Assembly (NCBI RefSeq): GCF_001483965.1
Contig: NZ_CP010796.1
Location: forward strand, 372,001-436,000
Origin: Carnobacterium sp. CP1
Lineage (GTDB): Bacteria > Bacillota > Bacilli > Lactobacillales > Carnobacteriaceae
Length of the DNA: 64,000 bases
Direction of reading: 5' to 3'
Under the pieces are notes generated by a model. It was not told the origin of the DNA. It saw only the letters and a program-made list of their open reading frames with translations, and searched no databases. This document shows positions 58,010-64,000 of this stretch, piece by piece. The position numbers and the translations under genes are program-made. The stretch's first letter is position 1. Each line of letters opens with the position of its first letter.

Positions 58010-58188
58010 GGGAGTGAGACAAAAAGCGTTTAGACCCGAATCACTGGAACGAATAAGCGCAGTATGGTCACAGACCATCGAGCATTATTCGTGAAGTGGA
58101 CGTCGGGTCTGCTTTTTGGAACACGTTCTAGAATAAATATTCGGATATGCAAAAGAGGTTGGGACTTTTGTCCCAACCTCTTTTTTTT
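58010..58188. repeat. 180-bp palindromic intergenic element
   Basis: The ends are imperfect inverted copies of GGTTGGGACAAAAG (left GGGAGTGAGACAAAAAG). Inside, AAAAAGC-TAGACCCGA pairs with TCGGGTCT-GCTTTTT, then CGAATAA with TTATTCG and ATGGTC with GACCAT, nested. It closes with AGAGGTTGGGAC/GTCCCAACCTCT and eight T (58154-58188), which also ends the transporter transcript. Similar GGGAGTGGGACA...TGTCCCA elements occur between genes in enterococci and relatives (from memory). Confidence 0.7.
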
Positions 58189-58196
58189 GTTTCTTC

Positions 58197-60098
58197 TTAG
58201 TTCATTGCTTCGTTTGTATCGTTAACGGTTTTTTTCCAAAAGCCTAAAATCAGGGCAGAAACAGCCGTTCCAATCGCTAATGCTGCCAAGAATAGCAAGG
58301 CGTGGTTTGAAAGACCAATAGCGAAGATGCCACCGTGCGGCGCTGGAATAGTGATATCCCAGAATTGAGTTAAGCCGCCAGCAATTGCTGCTCCGATAAC
58401 CGATGATCCGATAATGCGTAATGGATCAGCAGCCGCAAAAGGAATAGCTCCTTCAGTGATAAAAGAAAGCCCTAAAACATAGTTTGTGATTCCTGATTTT
58501 CTTTCGTCTTCTGTAAATTTGTTTTTAAATAGTGTACTTGCAACAGCGATTGCTAGAGGCGGAATCATACCACCAGCCATAACAGCAGCCATCAAACTAC
58601 CGTCACCTGTATCAGTGAAGATACCTATTGAAAAGGCATATGCCGCTTTATTAAATGGACCTCCCATATCAATAGCCATCATTCCGCCCAATAATGCGCC
58701 TAGTAACACAGCATTTCCTGTACCAAGGTTTTCTAGGAAGTTAACCATAGCTGTATTGATTGTTGAGAAGACCGGATCAATGATGAAATACATTACTAGA
58801 CCAATAAGGAGTAGACTAAGAACAGGATACAATAAGATTGATTTTAAACCTTCTAATGACTTTGGCAATCCTTTCAACAATCGTCTTAAAAGAAGAATAG
58901 AGTAACCGGCTAGGAAACCAGCAGCTAATCCACCTAAGAAACCAGCGTTGCTTTGGACGGCCATTAATCCACCAACCATCCCTGGCATCAAGCCTGGACG
59001 ATCGCCGATACTCATGGCGATATAACCTGCCAAGATAGGAATCAAGAAGTTAAAAGCATTGCTACCTAAAGAGTTTAAGAACGTGAAGATCTCGCTGCTT
59101 TCTCCAAAGTAAGGTTCTACAAAGAAAGAAAGAGCCAAGACGATCCCGCCGCCGACAACGAAAGGCAACATATGAGAAATTCCGTTCATTAAATCTTTAT
59201 AAACTTTACTAATAATAGAGCCGTTGCCTTCATCGCTGTCTTCAGTGTCTTTTTCACCACTAGCATGATAGGTTGGTGCTTGTTGATTCATAGCTTTGGT
59301 GATCAACTCTTCAGATTTACGAATACCATCGCTGACGGGTCGCTGCAAAAGGTGTTTTCCATCAAAACGAGCCATTTCGACATTTTTATCAGCAGCGACG
59401 ATAACGCCGGCTGCACGTTCGATATCAGCTGCGGTCAACCGGTTTTTAACGCCTTCAGTTCCGTTGGTTTCAACTTTGATATCAACGCCCATTTCAGCAG
59501 CTTTTTTCTTCAAAGCATCTTCAGCCATATACGTATGAGCAATACCAGTTGGACAAGCCGTTACGGCAATAACAAATGGGCGATCAGCATCAGGAGTTTT
59601 AGTTGCTTCTGCTTGTTGTTCGGCTTTTTCATCTGCTAGCCGTTTTTGTTCTGCTTCTGTAAATAATGTTTGGACTTCATCAGGTGTCGTTGTTTCTTTT
59701 AGAGAAGCAACAAATTCAGGGTTTATCAGCAACCGAGACAAGCCAGCTAGAGCTTGTAAATGCGTATCATTTGCCCCTTCAGGAGCCGCGATCATGAAAA
59801 ACAGATGGGTAGGTTGTCCGTCTAGTGCTTCGTAATCAACTCCGGCAGTACTTTTTGCAAATAAAACGGTAGCTTCGTTGACAGCTGTTGTTTTTGCATG
59901 CGGCATAGCGATTCCATCGCCTAGCCCTGTAGAAGTTTGGGCTTCTCTAGCCATAATGCCTTGTTTAAACAAAGCTGGGTCATTGAGGCGCTTCTTTGAA
60001 GCCAGACTAGCGATCATTTCGTCAATCGCTGCTTCTTTAGTTGTTGCTTTTAGATCCATGATCATGACATCTTTAAGCAATAAGTCATTGATATTCAT
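58197..60098 (-). CDS. fruA: PTS fructose transporter IIABC
   Basis: The 633-residue protein has IIA (about 1-150, phospho-His67 in Met-Pro-His-Ala), IIB (about 172-270, phospho-Cys182 in Thr-Ala-Cys-Pro-Thr-Gly-Ile-Ala-His-Thr) and IIC (about 300-633, ten or so membrane helices with Gly-Gly-Pro-Phe-Asn-Lys and Thr-Glu-Gly-Ala-Ile-Pro-Phe). It imports fructose as fructose-1-phosphate. GGAGGAAAAAAA precedes the ATG. It is the last gene of the fruR-fruK-fruA operon. Confidence 0.95.
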   Translation of the reverse strand: MNINDLLLKDVMIMDLKATTKEAAIDEMIASLASKKRLNDPALFKQGIMAREAQTSTGLGDGIAMPHAKTTAVNEATVLFAKSTAGVDYEALDGQPTHLFFMIAAPEGANDTHLQALAGLSRLLINPEFVASLKETTTPDEVQTLFTEAEQKRLADEKAEQQAEATKTPDADRPFVIAVTACPTGIAHTYMAEDALKKKAAEMGVDIKVETNGTEGVKNRLTAADIERAAGVIVAADKNVEMARFDGKHLLQRPVSDGIRKSEELITKAMNQQAPTYHASGEKDTEDSDEGNGSIISKVYKDLMNGISHMLPFVVGGGIVLALSFFVEPYFGESSEIFTFLNSLGSNAFNFLIPILAGYIAMSIGDRPGLMPGMVGGLMAVQSNAGFLGGLAAGFLAGYSILLLRRLLKGLPKSLEGLKSILLYPVLSLLLIGLVMYFIIDPVFSTINTAMVNFLENLGTGNAVLLGALLGGMMAIDMGGPFNKAAYAFSIGIFTDTGDGSLMAAVMAGGMIPPLAIAVASTLFKNKFTEDERKSGITNYVLGLSFITEGAIPFAAADPLRIIGSSVIGAAIAGGLTQFWDITIPAPHGGIFAIGLSNHALLFLAALAIGTAVSALILGFWKKTVNDTNEAMN

Positions 60099-60125
60099 TT
60101 TTTTTCCTCCTATGGGTACTGTTTT

Positions 60126-61040
60126 TTAATTTAATACTGTTAGTTGAACTTGAGAAATCAGGTTATCGATATCTTCTTTTTTTGCCAAATCATCTGAAAA
60201 AGCTGTGGCACTTCCAGTAGCGACACTTGTTTGAAAAGCAAGCAGCGGGTCATTCGTTCGGACTAACGTTCCAATAAATCCAGCTACCATTGAATCGCCA
60301 GCTCCAACGGAATTTTTCACTTGTCCTTTAGGGACCGTTGAAAGATAGACCTTATCAGCAGTGAAGAATAAAGCGCCATCGCCAGCCATTGAGACCAAAG
60401 CATACGTTGCTCCCATTTCGATCAGTTTTTTCCCATAAGGAACCATTTCTTCAACGCTGTTAAAAGTGACTTGGAACAATTCCGCTAATTCATGGTGATT
60501 GGGTTTAACTAATATAGGATGAGAAGGAAGAGCATCTAATAGTGATTGACCTGTTGTATCTACAGCAAATTTTGCGCCTGCAGCGGTAACTCGTTCAATA
60601 ATAGATTGATAAAAATCTGCTGGTAATGCCGGCGGTTGGTTTCCTGAAAGAATCACTAAGTCATCAGCTGTTAATGTATCAAATTGTGCTAGTAAGGCAT
60701 TCGCTTCTTTGTCAGTGATTTTTGGACCTTGAGCGTTAATTTCAGTTTCTTGGTCGGATTTCAATTTGACGTTGATTCGGGTGTCGTCTTGCACCTGAGT
60801 AAATTGAGTATGAACTCCTTCTTTTATCAACCAATTTTGAATGAATTGGCCGGTAAAGCCACCTAAAAAACCTAATGTAGTAGTAGGCAGTTGAAGACTG
60901 TGCAGCACCCGTGATACATTGATGCCTTTTCCGCCAGGTAATTTTAAATCCCGCTTCATTCGGTTCAAATCGCCCATTTTAAAATCAGCGACTTCAACAA
61001 TGTAATCAATAGAAGGGTTAAGAGTTACCGTATATATCAT
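60126..61040 (-). CDS. fruK: 1-phosphofructokinase
   Basis: The 304-residue PfkB-family kinase starts Met-Ile-Tyr-Thr-Val-Thr-Leu-Asn-Pro-Ser-Ile-Asp. It has Gly-Gly-Lys-Gly-Ile-Asn-Val-Ser near 36-43, a Thr-Gly/Asp-Thr segment near 180, and catalytic Asp249 in Gly-Ala-Gly-Asp-Ser. It makes fructose-1,6-bisphosphate from the FruA product. Its start overlaps the fruR stop by four bases. Confidence 0.95.
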   Translation of the reverse strand: MIYTVTLNPSIDYIVEVADFKMGDLNRMKRDLKLPGGKGINVSRVLHSLQLPTTTLGFLGGFTGQFIQNWLIKEGVHTQFTQVQDDTRINVKLKSDQETEINAQGPKITDKEANALLAQFDTLTADDLVILSGNQPPALPADFYQSIIERVTAAGAKFAVDTTGQSLLDALPSHPILVKPNHHELAELFQVTFNSVEEMVPYGKKLIEMGATYALVSMAGDGALFFTADKVYLSTVPKGQVKNSVGAGDSMVAGFIGTLVRTNDPLLAFQTSVATGSATAFSDDLAKKEDIDNLISQVQLTVLN

Positions 61041-61789
61041 TTTGTGACCTCCTTAATAGATGTTTGAGAAAAATATTTTTTATATAAAGCATGATCCATA
61101 GCCTCAGTCACAATAGTGGCATCTTCTAGTTCACAAACTTTTACAAAATTAACTTTATTAAACTTCGTTTGATCGGCTAAAACAAATGTTTTAGCGCTGT
61201 GCAAATGAGCCTGTTTCTTTACGGCAGCTTCTTCGGAATCAGGGGTAGTATAACCGAATTCAACATCGATCCCATTCATTCCTAAAAAACACTTATTGAA
61301 ACGATAGTCTCCCATTTGCTGAAGACTTGTAGTGCCAATAATCGCTTTCGTTGTCGCTTTGATTTTTCCGCCAAGCAAAATCGTTTCTGTTTGTTGGTCC
61401 GCCAGCAACGAAGCATGTTGAATACCATTGGTAACGACTCGAACGTTTTTGTCTTTTAAAAAAGGAATCAAGTAAATAGTTGTTGTCCCAGCATCCAAAT
61501 AAATCGTATCATTTTCTTCAATGAAAGAAGCAGCTAATTCAGCAATCGCTTTTTTTTCTTGAACGTTTTTGAACGTTTTTTCAGTAGCGGACAATTCCTC
61601 ATCTAAATGATAAACCCGTTTTGCTCCTCCATGTATCCGAATCAATTCGCCTGCTTCTTCTAATAATGCTAAGTCTCGTCGAATAGTAGATTCAGAACAA
61701 TCTAGTGCTGTCATTAGGTCTTGCGACTTTACGAGTCCAGATTGTTTCAATTGCACGAGGATAAAGTTATGTCGTTCTTCCGTTAACAT
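61037..61789 (-). CDS. fruR: DeoR-family fructose operon repressor
   Basis: The 250-residue regulator has an N-terminal HTH (Glu-Glu-Arg-His-Asn-Phe-Ile-Leu, Ser-Glu-Ser-Thr-Ile-Arg-Arg-Asp-Leu at about 30-38). A sugar-phosphate sensor domain follows with Asp-Ala-Gly-Thr-Thr near 100 and Gly-Gly-Lys near 142. It probably senses fructose-1-phosphate and represses its own operon. GGGAGTGATGAT precedes the ATG. Confidence 0.92.
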   Translation of the reverse strand: MLTEERHNFILVQLKQSGLVKSQDLMTALDCSESTIRRDLALLEEAGELIRIHGGAKRVYHLDEELSATEKTFKNVQEKKAIAELAASFIEENDTIYLDAGTTTIYLIPFLKDKNVRVVTNGIQHASLLADQQTETILLGGKIKATTKAIIGTTSLQQMGDYRFNKCFLGMNGIDVEFGYTTPDSEEAAVKKQAHLHSAKTFVLADQTKFNKVNFVKVCELEDATIVTEAMDHALYKKYFSQTSIKEVTK

Positions 61790-61844
61790 ATCATCACTCC
61801 CATCGCCTTATAATACCATCAAAATCAACCAAAAACAATCAATT

Positions 61845-61858
61845 AACAAGCGGTTACA
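61845..61858 (-). promoter_or_regulatory. cre site in the fruR promoter region
   Basis: On the minus strand TGTAACCGCTTGTT fits the CcpA cre consensus. It lies about 60 bases before fruR, upstream of a TATTAT-like -10, implying carbon catabolite control. Direct TTGATT repeats nearby may be FruR sites. Confidence 0.6.
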
Positions 61859-61863
61859 CCTAA

Positions 61864-61909
61864 TTGTAATAAAACTCTACAAGTGTTATACTTGTTATAG
61901 AGCAAGTAT
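61864..61909 (+). promoter_or_regulatory. Promoter and inverted repeat before the GntR gene
   Basis: TTGTAA, 17 bases, TATACT (61887). ATACTTG (61888) and CAAGTAT (61903) form an inverted repeat over the start region, a probable operator for the YtrA-like repressor. Confidence 0.65.
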
Positions 61910-61933
61910 AAACATAAGGAAGAAGTGAGCTCA

Positions 61934-62323
61934 TTGTTTATTCATATTAAACCAGAAAGCGATACCCCTATTTATTCTCAACTGATTTACCAAATAAAGA
62001 CTGGAATTTTAAAGAAAGAATTAATGCCCGGCGAGTTGCTGCCCAGTGTACGAAGCTTAGCAGGAGATATTGGTATCAACATGCATACAGTCAATAAAGC
62101 CTACAATTATTTAGTCAGAGAAGAAATCCTTATCAACCAGAAGAAAGGTTTTCAAATAAAAAACCGTGAGCAAATGAAAATGTCTGTTGAATATCAAGAA
62201 GAGTTTAAAACGAAGTTAACAGAATTGATGATCGATGCTGCTGTGTATCAGTTATCAGAGCAAGAGCTGAAAGAGATGCAACAGGCCGTCAATAAAAAAA
62301 TACAGGGTGGTGAAGCAAAATGA
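61934..62323 (+). CDS. GntR-family regulator, YtrA subfamily
   Basis: TTG 61934 is ten bases from AAGGAAG; GTG 61925 is too close to that site. The 129-residue protein has a GntR winged helix (about 8-75: Pro-Ile-Tyr-Ser-Gln-Leu, Pro-Ser-Val-Arg-Ser-Leu-Ala-Gly-Asp-Ile-Gly-Ile-Asn, Val-Asn-Lys-Ala-Tyr). Its short helical C-terminus marks the YtrA group. It overlaps the membrane protein gene by four bases and probably represses this two-gene operon; cell-envelope stress control is known for the group. Confidence 0.88.
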   Translation: MFIHIKPESDTPIYSQLIYQIKTGILKKELMPGELLPSVRSLAGDIGINMHTVNKAYNYLVREEILINQKKGFQIKNREQMKMSVEYQEEFKTKLTELMIDAAVYQLSEQELKEMQQAVNKKIQGGEAK

Positions 62324-63450
62324 GTTTATTCATAGGTTTTATGATCAGTTTATTTTTATTGATTGGACTCATAACTGGGTTGACTCCATTCATGGGACGT
62401 AAAAGCAGTCAATTTGGCGTTAGTTTACCGGAAAATTATCAAGAAGACCCTCAGTTAAAAAAGTGGATGAAACAGTATTGTTTCATTACGGTTTTGAGCA
62501 GTGTACTTTTTTCGTTGCCGTTTTTATGGTTTACCCGTAATAAAGATGCCGTACAAACAGAGATGCAGTTAGGCATTTACAGCGTAGTGGGGATAGCAGC
62601 AGTCTTAGCTGTCAGTGGATTAGCCTATTTGGTGATCCATAAAAAAGTGTCCACATGGAAAAAGAACTTGCCTAAAACAGCCGATCAAGACAGTGGGCAA
62701 GAAATAGTTGTAGAATTGAATTATCGGAAAAAGGGGACAACTATTTCAAACACACTGATTATCATCAGTAATTTAATCATTATTAGCGGTACGGCTTTTG
62801 CCACTTGGCTAAATTATCAACAGATCCCTGAAACGTTTCCCATTCATTGGGGAATCGATTTTAAACCCGATCGCTTTGCAACAAAATCAGTTAAAACTGT
62901 TTTTGGTTTACTAGCTGTGCAGTTGATCATGATCATTATTTTTGTGATCAGCAATTATTCCATAAAAAATGCAAAGCAATCATTGAATCCTAAAAACGCA
63001 TCAGTTTCTAGTTTAAAGAATCGTTTGTTTCGGCAAGCATGGTCCCGTTTTACTTTGGTGATCTCCATGTTAACTCAATTGTTGATGAGTGCGCTCCAAC
63101 TTGCTACTGTATTCGTTAACGATGTAGAGATTCAATGGTTTATTTACCTAACAATCGGCTATACCATACTTGTGATCGTTTATGCCATAGTTTTATCGAT
63201 GAAGTATGGGCAAGGTGGGGAACGATTAAAGATGGCGGATTCTTTAGAAGAAAAAGATATTTTAGAATACCGTTACAATGAAGATCAGTACTGGAAATTA
63301 GGGGTTTTTTATTACAATCCTGCTGATCCGTCTATTTGGGTAGAAAAAAGGTTTGGTGTTGGAACAACAACCAACTTTGCCCGCTGGCAAAGTTGGGCGA
63401 TCATCGTTGGTATCTTGATCTTAGCTTTTTCACCACTCTTATTTTTATAG
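62320..63450 (+). CDS. DUF1648-type membrane protein
   Basis: The 376-residue protein has about eight membrane helices. A DUF1648 motif near residues 165-190 reads Pro-Glu-Thr-Phe-Pro-Ile-His-Trp-Gly-Ile-Asp-Phe-Lys-Pro-Asp. A C-terminal DUF5808-like segment contains Tyr-Trp-Lys-Leu-Gly-Val-Phe-Tyr-Tyr-Asn-Pro-Ala-Asp-Pro. Such proteins travel with YtrA-like regulators. The biochemical role is unknown; an envelope-stress or antimicrobial response part is inferred. Confidence 0.85.
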   Translation: MSLFIGFMISLFLLIGLITGLTPFMGRKSSQFGVSLPENYQEDPQLKKWMKQYCFITVLSSVLFSLPFLWFTRNKDAVQTEMQLGIYSVVGIAAVLAVSGLAYLVIHKKVSTWKKNLPKTADQDSGQEIVVELNYRKKGTTISNTLIIISNLIIISGTAFATWLNYQQIPETFPIHWGIDFKPDRFATKSVKTVFGLLAVQLIMIIIFVISNYSIKNAKQSLNPKNASVSSLKNRLFRQAWSRFTLVISMLTQLLMSALQLATVFVNDVEIQWFIYLTIGYTILVIVYAIVLSMKYGQGGERLKMADSLEEKDILEYRYNEDQYWKLGVFYYNPADPSIWVEKRFGVGTTTNFARWQSWAIIVGILILAFSPLLFL

Positions 63451-63467
63451 CAGGTTCATGAAATCAA

Positions 63468-63509
63468 TAACTAAGGAGGCTTCCGCTATAGCGGAAGCCT
63501 CCTTAGTTA
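63468..63509. terminator. 42-bp perfect palindrome, convergent terminator
   Basis: Both halves of 21 bases are exact reverse complements (TAACTAAGGAGGCTTCCGCTA and its mirror). It lies between two convergent genes and can end both transcripts, though the T-runs are weak on both sides. Confidence 0.8.
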
Positions 63510-63514
63510 ACTTA

Positions 63515-64000
63515 TTATAATTGACTGCGACGTTCAGTTGAATGGATAAACAAACGTTTCAATGTTTTCGTATCATTTTCAGCGACAGCCACTTTTATTT
63601 TGGTTAATTCTGTTTCGAATAAATCAATAGCCTCTAATAAGTTGGATTTGTTTCCGATAAACAATTCGCTCCATAGCTCTTCATTGATATTAGCTATTCG
63701 TGTCAACTCACGGTAACTGTCTCCAACGAAATCTCCTGTTTTTTCATTTATATCGCTGTTTACCAAAGCGACTGCAATAGCATGAGGCAATTGGCTAGTG
63801 AACCCGATTAATTGATCGTGCTCATGAGGAGTGATGCGTGTGACTTTTTTGAATCCTAATTCTTTAACCAGCTGTTCTAGAAAAACTAAATTCTTCTCTT
63901 GGTTTTTAACAGTAGGAGTTAATAAATAATTCGCGTCTTTAAAAACAGCTTGATTTGCAAAATCGATTCCTCTTTTTTCGCGACCAGCCATTGGATGTCC
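63515..64000 (-). CDS. tyrA: Prephenate dehydrogenase, C-terminal part (partial)
   Basis: The frame is open to the right edge, so the true start lies outside; the first visible residues are Gly-His-Pro-Met-Ala-Gly-Arg-Glu-Lys-Arg-Gly, the substrate-binding motif of TyrA. The visible 161 residues form the helical dimerisation domain (Pro-His-Glu-His-Asp-Gln-Leu-Ile-Gly-Phe-Thr-Ser-Gln-Leu-Pro-His, then Phe-Val-Gly-Asp-Ser-Tyr-Arg-Glu-Leu-Thr-Arg-Ile-Ala). It oxidises prephenate to 4-hydroxyphenylpyruvate for tyrosine. No ACT domain follows. Confidence 0.92.
   Translation of the reverse strand, partial: GHPMAGREKRGIDFANQAVFKDANYLLTPTVKNQEKNLVFLEQLVKELGFKKVTRITPHEHDQLIGFTSQLPHAIAVALVNSDINEKTGDFVGDSYRELTRIANINEELWSELFIGNKSNLLEAIDLFETELTKIKVAVAENDTKTLKRLFIHSTERRSQL

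Noticed and set aside
1-64000. CRISPR array
   Set aside because: The repeats seen (15-bp tandem units, 19-bp cargo repeats, 10-bp phased sites) lack regular unique spacers, and no cas genes are present.

Overview
The window looks like the chromosome of a low-GC Gram-positive lactic acid bacterium, most likely Carnobacteriaceae (Carnobacterium-like). This rests on the complete type II fatty acid operon with fabK and fabT at its head, the following TPR/tig/clpX/ysxC block, the AT-rich composition and the strong AGGAGG-type ribosome binding sites. The genus is an inference from gene order and not a database result.

Positions 1 to about 32.7 kb are the right-hand three quarters of a siphovirus-type prophage; its left end and integrase lie outside the window. 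In order it has: the end of a DnaD-like replication gene, small early genes, SSB and an HNHc_6-type nuclease (0-5.8 kb); a late regulator with four 10-bp-phased TTGCA repeats in front of the late operon (5.8-6.5 kb); packaging genes (HNH, terS, terL) carrying two free-standing homing endonucleases (6.5-11.3 kb); portal, ClpP-like protease, capsid, connectors and tail tube (11.3-17 kb); tail chaperones, tape measure, Dit, Tal and receptor-binding protein (17-26.9 kb); a cargo region of accessory genes (27-29.3 kb); lysis genes (29.4-31 kb); and two more cargo genes before the right end (31-32.7 kb). Three recoding signals sit in the structural operon: a -1 signal at the capsid stop that would add a HeH-like domain, a +1 CCC-TGA signal at the tail tube stop, and the usual A-AAA-AAG in the tail chaperones. 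An Abi-alpha-like (DUF4393) gene lies antisense inside the tail module. A short GC-rich repeat punctuates the cargo region and has a 13-bp inverted match inside the tail-fibre gene.

From 32.7 to 39.7 kb the host chromosome carries a candidate attachment region, two related lipoproteins (two-domain and one-domain), a frameshifted CDP-alcohol phosphatidyltransferase, an FMN reductase, two tandem large structured RNAs of about 360 nt that resemble each other (each with its own promoter and terminator), a MarR/esterase pair and a DUF2187 protein.

From 39.9 to 49.9 kb is the fab-acc operon fabT-fabH-acpP-fabK-fabD-fabG-fabF-accB-fabZ-accC-accD-accA. Two FabT-type palindromes follow its promoter, so acyl-chain synthesis and malonyl-CoA supply are co-regulated. 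Next come a TPR protein, trigger factor, ClpX, YsxC and a MazG-like pyrophosphohydrolase, and then an amino-acid ABC transporter (fused binding protein-permease plus ATPase). A 180-bp palindromic intergenic element separates the transporter from a convergent fructose operon (fruR-fruK-fruA on the minus strand). The window ends with a YtrA-like regulator plus membrane protein and the 3' part of a prephenate dehydrogenase gene on the minus strand.
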